Below, in pieces: positions 1 to 7,225 of a stretch of 10,020 nucleotides of DNA (positions within the stretch are counted from its first letter, which is position 1; every line of letters starts with the position of its first letter). The position numbers and the translations under genes are program-made. The DNA comes from Clostridia bacterium (GTDB lineage: Bacteria; Bacillota; Clostridia; Christensenellales; HGM11417). Below the pieces are notes generated by a model. It did not search any database, was not told the DNA's origin, and saw only the letters and a program-made list of their open reading frames with translations. The DNA lies in assembly GCA_017407365.1 (NCBI GenBank), contig JAFQWR010000019.1:1-10020 (forward strand). The letters run 5' to 3'.

Positions 1-70
1 CCACGATAAATATAATGCTGAAAGCTCCAATGATGCCGCCAACCAGCAGAAGAGGTAAATATTCGTTCAT
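1..70 (-). CDS. Partial membrane protein, probably second subunit of the ABC exporter
   Basis: This gene starts with ATG at 70-68 on the minus strand and runs off the window. Its start shares one base with the TGA of the ABC exporter upstream (TGATG), so the two are translationally coupled in one operon. The 23 visible residues begin MNEYLPLLLVGG and form a single hydrophobic segment (residues 4-23). From memory, this short leader helix is seen in the second member of clostridial heterodimeric ABC exporter pairs, ahead of the usual transmembrane domain. The upstream subunit has a degenerate Walker B acid, which predicts a partner carrying the intact ATP site. The identity of the rest of the protein is inferred from context only. 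Confidence 0.6.
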   Translation of the reverse strand, partial: MNEYLPLLLVGGIIGAFSIIFIV

Positions 71-1848
71 CACTCGTTTCCTCCCTGCTCGTCCTCAAGC
101 TGTTGCAGACGCACCATCGAAAGGTACGCCTCGCTTGTTTGCAAAAGCTCCTCGTGCCTGCCAAATGCCGCCACCCTGCCATCCTCTAACAGGATAATTT
201 TATCCATACTCTCTACTGTGGAGATACGGTGCGCAATCAGAATGGTGGTTTTTCCCTTGCGTGTTTCGCGCAGATTCTTGAGTATCGTTTTTTCGGTGTT
301 TACGTCTACGGCAGAAACGGAGTCGTCCAATATCAGTATGGGGGCATTTTTCAGAAGCGCACGTGCAATCGAAATACGCTGCTTTTGTCCGCCCGAAACG
401 GTTACGCCTCTTTCGCCAAGCACGGTTTTGTATCCCTCGGGGAATTCTGCAATGTTGTCCGCAACGTCAGCAAGCGTTGCCGCGCGCTCTACCTCTGCGA
501 GGTCGGTTTCCTCCATGGCAAACGAAATGTTGCTTGCTATGGTATCGCTGAACAAAAAGTTATCCTGCGGCACATACGCACAGCTTTGACGCACCGACTG
601 CACGGTCAGCCCGTTTACGTCCTTGTCGTCGATAAACAAAGTGCCGTCGGGTACATTGTAGGTGCGCAGAATCAGGTCTACCACGGTGGTTTTGCCTGCA
701 CCCGTTTTTCCGATGATGCCCACCGATTCGCCTGCCTCTATGCAGAAGGAAACCTCCTTTAAGGCATCGTAGTCTGCACCGGGGTAGCGGAAGGTAAGAT
801 TGTCAAAGCGGATGGAGCCCTTAACATCGGTGGCAGGCACGGCGCCCTTGCGGTCGGTGATTTCGGGCTTTGCGGAAAGAAGCTCGCTGATGCGGTTTAG
901 CGATGCCTTCCCGCGGGACTGCATATCAATCAGCTGCGAAACAGCCATGATGGGCCAGATGATAGAGGTGAAGTAGCTGATAAATTCCAAAAGCTCACCT
1001 GCATTGAAGGTGCCCTTATACACAAGATAGCCGCCATAGCCAAGAATGATGCAGATGACGGATTCTACAAACAGGGTAACAAGAATGTTCAGGGCAACAG
1101 AGGTTTTGGTAAACGAAACGTTGGTTTCTTCGTTTTGCTTGTTCAGCTTCTTAAAGGAAAGCAGCTCGGAAAGCTCCTTTACAAACGCCTTTACAACGGC
1201 TATGCCCGAAAAGCTTTCCTGGGAGAAATCAGAAAGGGCAGAAAAAGCCTCCTGACGCTTTTCCCATTTGTCCATCATTTTTTTGCCCACCACCGTGCCG
1301 ACAGCAAGCAAAAACGCCATGGGAATCATGGAAAGAAGGGTCATTGTCGTATTCATGCGGAACATTTTGGTCAATGCCAGCACGCCAAGAAGAAGTGCAT
1401 CGCAAAACATCAGAATGCCCGAGCCGAAGCAATCCTGCACCGTTTCGATGTCGTTGGTAAACAGCGACATCAGGGTGCCCACCTTGTTGAGGTGATAGTA
1501 GTGCTGAGAAAGGTCTTTACAGCGGTCAAACATCCTTTTGCGCAGGTCGGTTTCCACCTTGATGCCTGCGCCAAACAGGCAGATGCGCCATAAAAATCTG
1601 CCAAGCACAATCAGCAGAATAATCCCGACCATGGGCAAGCAGATTTTATCCAGCAAAAAGTTCATATCAAAGGCATAAACAACTCCGTCCAATGTAACGG
1701 TGCCCTCGTTTGCTCCGTTGATGACCATGCGGTAAAGCTCGGGTATTTCCAGCTGAAAAAAGTCTACCAGCAGTAGCGCAAGAATGCCGCCGAGAATATA
1801 ATGCAGATATCTCAAATAATACCGATTGATGTATTTGCCAAAAACCAT
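70..1848 (-). CDS. ABC exporter half-transporter, ATP-binding/permease (degenerate NBD)
   Basis: This 592-residue protein is a type IV (MsbA/BmrCD-like) ABC exporter subunit: an N-terminal six-helix membrane domain (about residues 12-310) fused to a nucleotide-binding domain (about 345-585). It should pump a lipophilic compound, drug or lipid out across the membrane. The NBD shows Walker A GKTGAGKT (380-387), Q-loop Q428, signature SGGQ (485-488), Walker B ILILDD (504-509) and switch H540. The residue after the Walker B aspartate is Asp509 rather than the catalytic Glu. That is the hallmark of the degenerate half in heterodimeric exporters such as TM287/288, and agrees with the overlapping downstream gene being its partner. 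The ATG at 1848 follows an AAGGAAG-type ribosome site and a strong promoter. The substrate cannot be told from sequence. Confidence 0.95.
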   Translation of the reverse strand: MVFGKYINRYYLRYLHYILGGILALLLVDFFQLEIPELYRMVINGANEGTVTLDGVVYAFDMNFLLDKICLPMVGIILLIVLGRFLWRICLFGAGIKVETDLRKRMFDRCKDLSQHYYHLNKVGTLMSLFTNDIETVQDCFGSGILMFCDALLLGVLALTKMFRMNTTMTLLSMIPMAFLLAVGTVVGKKMMDKWEKRQEAFSALSDFSQESFSGIAVVKAFVKELSELLSFKKLNKQNEETNVSFTKTSVALNILVTLFVESVICIILGYGGYLVYKGTFNAGELLEFISYFTSIIWPIMAVSQLIDMQSRGKASLNRISELLSAKPEITDRKGAVPATDVKGSIRFDNLTFRYPGADYDALKEVSFCIEAGESVGIIGKTGAGKTTVVDLILRTYNVPDGTLFIDDKDVNGLTVQSVRQSCAYVPQDNFLFSDTIASNISFAMEETDLAEVERAATLADVADNIAEFPEGYKTVLGERGVTVSGGQKQRISIARALLKNAPILILDDSVSAVDVNTEKTILKNLRETRKGKTTILIAHRISTVESMDKIILLEDGRVAAFGRHEELLQTSEAYLSMVRLQQLEDEQGGNE

Positions 1849-1889
1849 AGCCTCTTCCTTGTAAATAAACTGTTATCTGTTAAGCATCT

Positions 1890-1918
1890 ATTATAGCACA
1901 ATGTCAGACAAAAAGCAA
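1890..1918 (-). promoter_or_regulatory. Sigma-A promoter for the ABC exporter operon
   Basis: Read on the minus strand, a -35 box TTGCTT (1918-1913) lies exactly 17 bases from a perfect -10 box TATAAT (1895-1890). Transcription would start near 1883, about 35 bases before the exporter ATG. Confidence 0.75.
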
Positions 1919-1962
1919 TAGTTTTAACAAATAAACCAAGAAATGCAAGATATATTTATTGT

Positions 1963-1975
1963 CACGCGTGCGCGT
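1963..1975. promoter_or_regulatory. GC-rich palindrome in the divergent promoter region, possible operator
   Basis: The perfect 8-base palindrome CACGCGTG (1963-1970) overlaps the inverted repeat ACGCG-TG-CGCGT (1964-1975). It stands out in an otherwise AT-rich spacer and lies between the -35 boxes of two divergent promoters (1913-1918 and 2020-2025), where a regulator could act on both. No regulator gene is visible in the window and the repeat is short, so the operator role is speculative. Confidence 0.25.
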
Positions 1976-2019
1976 AAGTGAAAGATAGGGGAAAAGCGAG
2001 AACAAACCTGTAAAATTAC

Positions 2020-2048
2020 TTGCTTTTTTTCTGTTTTTTCTGTATACT
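2020..2048 (+). promoter_or_regulatory. Sigma-A promoter for the Ig-like membrane protein operon
   Basis: The -35 box TTGCTT (2020-2025) and -10 box TATACT (2043-2048) are separated by a 17-base pyrimidine-rich spacer. The start point would be near 2055, giving a short 5' leader of about 24 bases before ATG 2079. The -35 hexamer is identical to that of the divergent exporter promoter. Confidence 0.7.
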
Positions 2049-2078
2049 GAAATAGAACGAAACTCTTTGGGAGAAATT

Positions 2079-4799
2079 ATGTCAAAGGCTAAAAATGCAA
2101 TCAAGCCGAAGCGCCGTTTTTTTCAGGTGCTCGGTAAGTTGCTGGGTAATTTTTTCAAATCCTTATGGGAGGGTCTGCCTGCTATTCTTATCATGGCGGC
2201 GGCATGGCTTTCTTCCGTTTATTTAGAGCAGAACAATATCATTGGATGGTGGACAAAGCCCTTGCAGTTTTTGTGCGGCGCAAGCTCCGACGGAGATACC
2301 TTTTCCACGGTAGGCAGTATCATTTCACGCTGTCTGCTTCTGATGATGCTCATCAGCTTTATCAAGTCGCTTTTCAAAAAAAAGCAAAAGCTCACCAGGG
2401 AAGAAAAGCGCATTATGCGCAAGGAAACCAGGGCAAGAGGTACCTCCGTTTTCAAAAAGATACTTGCCGCAGGCTTTTCGCAGGTGGGCTTTCTGATGAT
2501 CGGTGCAGGTATTGCAACTGCTGTTTACGCCTTTATCACGGTAGACGGCAGTCCGCAAAACAGCTTGGTTATCGTTCTTTCCGCACTTGCGCTTCTGCGT
2601 GTTTTAACCACGGGCGTGGGGCTTGTCATTCAGTTTTTCACCCGTCTGTGCCGTTTATCTCCGCAAAATAACGCGCCCATCTACTCGGTGGTTTCCGGGC
2701 TTTCGCTCGGCTTTGTTGCGTGCTTTGCGTTATCCTTCCTGTTCCCCGATATCCAGACGGTTTATTACGTGGCGGCTATTCTTGTCGGCGCAGGTCTGTT
2801 TATTGCTATCATTTTCAGCGCGGTGCGCTCCCGCAGCTCCGTGCGTCGGATGCTCAAAAGCTTCTGCTTTATTGCAATGGCATGCAGCGTTGCGCTTTCT
2901 CCCCTGCTGATGATAAGGGGGGCAGATGCGCTTCCCACCGTCAGCCGTCAGGAAATTGTTGCGGCAATGAATGGGCAACACCGTCCTGAGGCGGTAACGC
3001 TGGATATGACTGAGCGCAACATCACGGGGTACCGCATTTCCGCTACGGAGGCAGAGGTGACCTCCGCTGAAAGATATACCTTCCTTGTGCCCGTATGGGT
3101 GCATAAAATGACGGCAGAGGTATCCTTGACCCTGCGTCTGCATATCGCAGAGGATGGCGCGCCCATTCAGGGCACCTTTGTTTTGCACGAAAGGTTCATA
3201 TCTGATGACAGTGCAATTTTTGATTGGAGCAGCATCGGCATCATCCCGAACAACGAATATACGGGTACCGTTTCTGCGGAGTTTGTGCTCTCGCAGGATG
3301 GGGCTCTTTGCTGGAAGCCCACCTTTACCCTCGTAGGGCAAAAGGGCGGTTTAACAGAGGATAGTCTGCAGCAAACGGAGCCAAGCAACAGTGATTTTAC
3401 CCGTGCTATGCATTTTAATACCGAGTGTTATCCGATTGCCGACGGCGAAGCAATTGTGGCGGCGTATACCGACCTGCTGATGCCTGCGCTTACGGAGCTC
3501 CGTGTGGATGTGCAGAATGCAAAAACGGTGTTTTCCTACGGCACCCCCTTTTCGTATGAGGGGATATCCGTGGTAGCGCACTATGGCGAAAGCTACAGCG
3601 AGGAGGTTCCTCTTTCGGAATGCACAGTAAGCGCAGAGGGCTTTGATGCCACAGCTTCAGGGGAATATACCGTAACCGTTTCGGCAAGAGGCATCAGTGG
3701 AAGCTACACCGTGTGGGTTGCTGAGCGCGTGCCAAGCGCATTGATGCTCGATTACAGCGGCTGTGTCACGGAGTTTACCTGCGGAACGGAGTTCCATACA
3801 GAGGGGCTTTTGGTGAGCCTTGTATACGAGGATGGCGGCAGTCGCACGCTTTCTGCGGAGGAATACGAGGTTACCTCTGCGGTGGATACCGAACAGGAAG
3901 GAACCTATACCGTTAACGTCAGTGCCTTTGGCTTTACGCAAAGCTACGAGGTTATCTACGAGCCCAAGCCCATTGAGGCGGTCAAGGATGCCGCCGCAGG
4001 CACGGCAGTGACTGTTGCCGTTTCTACCGCAATCACCGCGGGTATTTCCTCTCTTGCAGGCGTGGCCGCAAGTGCGGGTGCAGGTGGTGTGGCGGCAATG
4101 GCAGGTCAGGCAACGCTGCAGCTTGGCAGCACCATTCTGGTAAAGGGTGGCGGTATCACCGGCTTAAAGGCTCTCAGCGACGTATTTATGCTTGGCGGTG
4201 GTCAGCAGGCGGTAAAGGGTCTTACCGTGTCGGTAACGGGTGCGCTCAGCGATAAGGAGCTTTCCAGTAAAATAGAGCTGGATCACGCACACAGAAGATA
4301 TAATGCAAGCTACAAGGGCGTGCTTGCAGGCACTGTTTCGCTTGCCCGTCTGATTGAGGACGAAAGCAATCTCACCGCAAAGATTCACGCCTATAATCTT
4401 GCCCGTCCCGTAAGCGAAAACTTTAAGGCAAATAACCGTCTGGTGGCAAAATGCTATAGCCGTCAGCGTCTGCGTGCCGCCACGAGTGTATATTTTGTGC
4501 GTGAGGAAAGCAAAAAACGCGCCAGAAAAGCGCAGGAAAACTGGTTGAAGCAGGTATCTCCTGCATCTGCAACCTTTTCCTCTGTTTCTGCCGCAAGCAG
4601 AGTCAGCGATGCGCTTGCCGTTCTGCAATTAGACGGCGTACTGCTGTTTGGTGAGCGTCCGGTGGAAGAGAAGGAAAGTCCCTTCACTGCTTTTTCTATG
4701 GCAATCGCAGGGGTACCCTCTGTTGTCGGTGTAACCGATGAGGTTATGGCTTTGAATGAAGAGGTTGTACTCACTGCCTCGGAGGTGAAGGAGGAATGA
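2079..4799 (+). CDS. Multi-spanning membrane protein with two Big_3-type Ig-like domains, function unknown
   Basis: I do not recognise a function for this 906-residue protein. ATG 2079 is preferred over TTG 2067 because GGGAG (2069-2073) sits 5 bases before the ATG. The N-terminus is basic, followed by about seven hydrophobic helices (near 33-49, 81-99, 126-153, 161-187, 204-222, 227-248, 261-283). A long region (284-630) should then lie outside the cell. It ends in two tandem repeats (about 472-546 and 553-627) with the bacterial Ig-like pattern: a hydrophobic strand, 'G(I/L)xVxxxYxxG', an acidic linker, then 'G.YTVxVSAxGxxxSY'. A low-complexity Ala/Gly/Val/Thr stretch (635-707) may re-enter or cross the membrane, and a basic, helical C-terminal part (720-906) follows. 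Ig-like repeats usually bind or space surface partners. The stop overlaps the next gene by ATGA, so the two products are probably made in step. Confidence 0.85.
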   Translation: MSKAKNAIKPKRRFFQVLGKLLGNFFKSLWEGLPAILIMAAAWLSSVYLEQNNIIGWWTKPLQFLCGASSDGDTFSTVGSIISRCLLLMMLISFIKSLFKKKQKLTREEKRIMRKETRARGTSVFKKILAAGFSQVGFLMIGAGIATAVYAFITVDGSPQNSLVIVLSALALLRVLTTGVGLVIQFFTRLCRLSPQNNAPIYSVVSGLSLGFVACFALSFLFPDIQTVYYVAAILVGAGLFIAIIFSAVRSRSSVRRMLKSFCFIAMACSVALSPLLMIRGADALPTVSRQEIVAAMNGQHRPEAVTLDMTERNITGYRISATEAEVTSAERYTFLVPVWVHKMTAEVSLTLRLHIAEDGAPIQGTFVLHERFISDDSAIFDWSSIGIIPNNEYTGTVSAEFVLSQDGALCWKPTFTLVGQKGGLTEDSLQQTEPSNSDFTRAMHFNTECYPIADGEAIVAAYTDLLMPALTELRVDVQNAKTVFSYGTPFSYEGISVVAHYGESYSEEVPLSECTVSAEGFDATASGEYTVTVSARGISGSYTVWVAERVPSALMLDYSGCVTEFTCGTEFHTEGLLVSLVYEDGGSRTLSAEEYEVTSAVDTEQEGTYTVNVSAFGFTQSYEVIYEPKPIEAVKDAAAGTAVTVAVSTAITAGISSLAGVAASAGAGGVAAMAGQATLQLGSTILVKGGGITGLKALSDVFMLGGGQQAVKGLTVSVTGALSDKELSSKIELDHAHRRYNASYKGVLAGTVSLARLIEDESNLTAKIHAYNLARPVSENFKANNRLVAKCYSRQRLRAATSVYFVREESKKRARKAQENWLKQVSPASATFSSVSAASRVSDALAVLQLDGVLLFGERPVEEKESPFTAFSMAIAGVPSVVGVTDEVMALNEEVVLTASEVKEE
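3492..3959 (+). repeat. Tandem pair of Ig-like (Big_3) repeats inside the membrane protein
   Basis: Residues 472-546 and 553-627 of the 906-residue protein are two diverged copies of one module of about 75 residues. Shared positions include an aromatic/charged opening strand, 'EGISVVAHYGE' matched by 'EGLLVSLVYED', and closing strands 'GEYTVTVSARG' matched by 'GTYTVNVSAFG'. This agrees with the Big_3 family, although no profile search was possible. The DNA copies are too diverged to be recent duplications. Confidence 0.7.
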
Positions 4800-5794
4800 A
4801 ATATTTACTGACGGCACAACAGGTTGCTACCCTTTTGCCCGGCAATGCGGAAGGCTCCTTTATCCGTGCGCGCTTTTCGTTGCCTGAGGCAGAAAAGGAC
4901 CTTTCTCAGCTTGTGGAAATCGGCTTTGCAGATGATGCAGGATCGTTCAGCGCCGTAGGGGTTTCCCTTATTGCCTGCTTGCAGCAGCCGGAAAAATATC
5001 TGCACGTGAATGCTTCGGCAGAGCAGGATTTCAGCGAGTTTTTGCTTTGCGGAAGGCAGGGGCTGTATTGTATGATTGCACCCAACATCACGGGTGAGGT
5101 GTATGCAATGGAATACCCCATTCCCGAGCCGCAATTAAACGAATATCTGTTGCGCGCTCTTCGCTTTACGGGTGCGCCCGAGGAGGTTGAGCCGTTTGAG
5201 GGTACATTCAACGAGCTCCAGCTGTATCTGATTACCCTGATTTACCATCGGATTTACATAGGAGATAAGTATATCCGCTTCCGTGAGCTGTTCCGTACGG
5301 ATTCCTTTAAGCTTCTTTCCTATTGCAAAAATTTACTTGTCACCACCGAAAAGTGGTCTGAGCTTCTCTCGTATGCACAAAACCCCGACAATTGGCTGAT
5401 CGCGTTGCGTGATTTACAGCAAAAGGAGCTTGTGAAGCTGAAGGGCTTAAAGCGTAATCCGCGTATTGTGCCCTTGCCCGCATTGGCTCTTTTTGATGCG
5501 CAGGGAGTGATATGCAGGGCAGAAATTGAGCAGAACAACGATGATACCGTCTGGATGCTCACCGAAAAGGGTTTGCTTTCTGCAACGGCCGTTGAGGGCG
5601 GCACAAAAATCAGGCTCTGTGCGCTTTCTGCGTTTATGCCCGTCTGCGAAAAGGAACCCGCAGAGGAGGAGCTTCCGTTAGAGGAGGCCGCCGCTGTGGA
5701 GGAGCCTGAGATTCCCGCTTACGAGGAGGATGGCGAGGCTCCGCATATCACCGTTGTCCGCCTGGAGGATTTATCCTCTGAGGAAGAGGAGTAA
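4796..5794 (+). CDS. Soluble protein with acidic C-terminal tail, function unknown
   Basis: This 332-residue protein has no family I can name. It has no signal peptide or membrane helix and should be cytoplasmic. The start ATG (4796) overlaps the upstream stop by ATGA, with GGAGGTGAAGGAGG just before it, so translation is coupled to the Ig-like membrane protein. Residues 34-70 (LSQLVEIGFADDAG... then a helix) read like a small winged-helix-type module. Residues 135-215 are helical and rich in aromatic and leucine residues. Residues 225-283 look like a beta-rich domain. Residues 285-332 form a very acidic Glu/Pro/Ala tail ending SSEEEE, likely disordered. The best guess is a cytoplasmic partner or chaperone of the 906-residue protein, possibly meeting its basic C-terminal segment. 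That is inferred from gene order only. Confidence 0.85.
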   Translation: MKYLLTAQQVATLLPGNAEGSFIRARFSLPEAEKDLSQLVEIGFADDAGSFSAVGVSLIACLQQPEKYLHVNASAEQDFSEFLLCGRQGLYCMIAPNITGEVYAMEYPIPEPQLNEYLLRALRFTGAPEEVEPFEGTFNELQLYLITLIYHRIYIGDKYIRFRELFRTDSFKLLSYCKNLLVTTEKWSELLSYAQNPDNWLIALRDLQQKELVKLKGLKRNPRIVPLPALALFDAQGVICRAEIEQNNDDTVWMLTEKGLLSATAVEGGTKIRLCALSAFMPVCEKEPAEEELPLEEAAAVEEPEIPAYEEDGEAPHITVVRLEDLSSEEEE

Positions 5795-5860
5795 CGGGCT
5801 TGGAGCTTTGCTTTTCAGATCTACGGCTTGTAATGCCCAAAACATCCGTATCAACAACCT

Positions 5861-5893
5861 ACCTGCAGGCTTATCGGGCTTGCAGGTTTTTTT
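5861..5893 (+). terminator. Rho-independent terminator of the 2079-5794 operon
   Basis: A hairpin of 10 base pairs (5861-5870 with 5878-5887, one G-T pair) has a 7-base loop and is followed directly by a run of seven T residues. It lies 67 bases after the stop of the 332-residue protein and separates that operon from the transporter gene at 5971. Confidence 0.85.
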
Positions 5894-5970
5894 ATGCCCG
5901 GCTGCGGTATATTTTTTCCCGGGGGTGAATAAATTTTTACGGAACGAGAAAACTTGTATCGGAGGAGATC

Positions 5971-7005
5971 TTGAAAAGAAAAAGCATAAAAACAGCGTGT
6001 CTGTTGGTAGGGACAACGGTGGGTGCAGGCTTTGCCTCCGGAAGAGAGATTGTTCTGTTTTTCCATGCAGGAGGCGGACTGCTTCTGCTGTTTTCCGTGC
6101 TGTTTTCCGCTCTGTATTTTGCCGTGGGCTACGGTATAACTCTACGCTGTCAGAAATTGGGCATCACAACGCTTCGTGCCTTTTCGCAAGCGGCTTTTGG
6201 CAGAGCGCATCGGATGCTGGAGCTTTTGATAGACGTCGGATATCTGCTGTTATTTGCCACCATGCTGGCAGGAGTGGATGCTCTTGCTCCGTGGAATTTG
6301 ATCGGGGAATTCCGCCTGCTTACGGCAATCACAATGCTTTTGTGCTTTGTAACCGTAATGGGAGGAATGGACGGACTGATGCGGGCAAATGTACTGATTA
6401 CACCGTTGATGACGGTTGCGGTTATAGCAATTTGCGTTGCTTCCGCAGTGAAAAGCGGCGATATATCCGTTTGGCAGGCAATGACTGTGCGCCCGATACA
6501 GGCGGTATGCAATGTGGTCTTATACGTTTCAATGAATCTGTTCAATGCACTTGGTATTACCGTTTCCGTTGCCGAAATAGCAGAGAAGCGCACGGTAAAG
6601 GGTGCGTATATCGTAAGCGCCGCCGTGCTGGGTATTGCGTTAAGTGTAATCGGCGTGGCGCTGTTTACGGCAGACAGTGCGGCAATCCTTGCGGAGATAC
6701 CCCTGCTTGCGCTTTGCGGCGCATTCGGCGTGCTCAGCGAGGTGATCATTGCCGCGCTTATCTGGTGTGGCGTATTTACCACCATGATCTCCTCTCTGTT
6801 TCCTTTATCGGGGCGCCTGGACAATGCGCTTGGCAAAAGGAGCACTGCAACTGCCTTGCTGATTGTTGCAGGCTACATACTTTCAAGAATGGGCTTTTCG
6901 CAAGCGGTGCGTGTGTTTTATCCGCTTACGGGTGCCGTGGGAGCGGTCGCGGTTGTGTTGTTTTTTATCCGGACAAAAAAGAGCAGCTTGGCAGAAATCA
7001 GCTGA
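5971..7005 (+). CDS. YkvI-family integral membrane transporter
   Basis: This 344-residue, very hydrophobic protein has about ten predicted membrane helices. It opens with GTTVGAGFASGRE (residues 14-26), the glycine-rich break in helix 1 typical of the YkvI family (COG3949), a branch of the LeuT/APC-fold transporters that includes amino-acid carriers. The substrate is not established; an amino acid or other small polar solute driven by an ion gradient is likely. The start is TTG at 5971, set by GGAGGAG at 5961-5967; no in-frame ATG lies nearby and the usual family N-terminus begins here. No convincing sigma-A promoter was found between the terminator at 5893 and the start. The gene stands alone and nothing links it to its neighbours beyond position. 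Confidence 0.88.
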   Translation: MKRKSIKTACLLVGTTVGAGFASGREIVLFFHAGGGLLLLFSVLFSALYFAVGYGITLRCQKLGITTLRAFSQAAFGRAHRMLELLIDVGYLLLFATMLAGVDALAPWNLIGEFRLLTAITMLLCFVTVMGGMDGLMRANVLITPLMTVAVIAICVASAVKSGDISVWQAMTVRPIQAVCNVVLYVSMNLFNALGITVSVAEIAEKRTVKGAYIVSAAVLGIALSVIGVALFTADSAAILAEIPLLALCGAFGVLSEVIIAALIWCGVFTTMISSLFPLSGRLDNALGKRSTATALLIVAGYILSRMGFSQAVRVFYPLTGAVGAVAVVLFFIRTKKSSLAEIS

Positions 7006-7114
7006 ATGGCTTTTTCTACCCCTTGCTTTGGCGTTTTTAAGGAAGAAAAACCCGTGTGTGATTAAAATTGTGAAAAAAAATGCGCAACCTTTTCAATAAA
7101 GATGTAAAATTCTA
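7006..7114. other. Intergenic spacer without a clear feature
   Basis: Between the YkvI-family stop and the next promoter the sequence becomes AT-rich. The only structure seen is a weak GTTTTT/AAAAAC inverted repeat near 7030-7050, which has no GC clamp and is not a convincing terminator. Read-through from the transporter gene into the ATPase gene is therefore possible. Confidence 0.4.
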
Positions 7115-7143
7115 TTGCATTTTCTTTCAAAAAGTGGTATGAT
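7115..7143 (+). promoter_or_regulatory. Strong sigma-A promoter for the OLD-family ATPase
   Basis: The -35 box TTGCAT (7115-7120), a spacer of exactly 17 bases and the -10 box TATGAT (7138-7143) form a near-consensus promoter. Transcription should begin near 7150, leaving a 5' leader of about 75 bases before ATG 7226. Confidence 0.75.
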
Positions 7144-7149
7144 AGTATA

Positions 7150-7225
7150 GATTAAGAATACCATCTCCATAGGCTGGCAATTTGGGAGCCGACCGAAGGA
7201 GGAATAAATTTACGGGGGTAGCAAC
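7150..7225 (+). promoter_or_regulatory. Structured 5' leader with a misplaced Shine-Dalgarno, possible RNA switch
   Basis: The leader contains a perfect AAGGAGG (7196-7202) that ends 23 bases before the ATG, too far for normal initiation. A nearer GGGGG (7214-7218) lies 7 bases before the ATG and may be the working site. TCTCC (7164-7168) can pair with GGAGG (7198-7202), enclosing a GGCT/AGCC hairpin (7172-7175 with 7187-7190). CTCC (7165-7168) can instead pair with GGAG (7185-7188), which would free the AAGGAGG. Two mutually exclusive folds around a ribosome site would suit a riboregulator, but the stems are only 4-5 base pairs and I do not recognise a known riboswitch class. Confidence 0.3.

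Noticed and set aside
229..762. A 177-codon plus-strand open frame inside the ABC exporter
   Set aside because: It is antisense to the strongly conserved nucleotide-binding domain, and its product has no family features.
2067..2078. TTG at 2067 as start of the 906-residue protein
   Set aside because: The GGGAG ribosome site overlaps this codon and is correctly spaced for ATG 2079 instead.
5730..7040. A 436-codon open frame on the plus strand
   Set aside because: It overlaps the end of the 332-residue gene, crosses a clear terminator and then shadows the YkvI-family gene in another frame. Its product is Arg/Cys/Gly-rich with no recognisable domain and it lacks a ribosome site.
7208..7225. 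ATT at 7208 as the true start of the OLD-family protein
   Set aside because: Its spacing from AAGGAGG is ideal, but ATT starts are very rare and the family N-terminus fits MKLLRF at ATG 7226. It is kept as a question in the findings, not as the annotation.
7150..7225. A named riboswitch class in the leader
   Set aside because: I compared it mentally with c-di-GMP, ZTP, fluoride, preQ1, guanidine and T-box motifs and found no matching conserved core.
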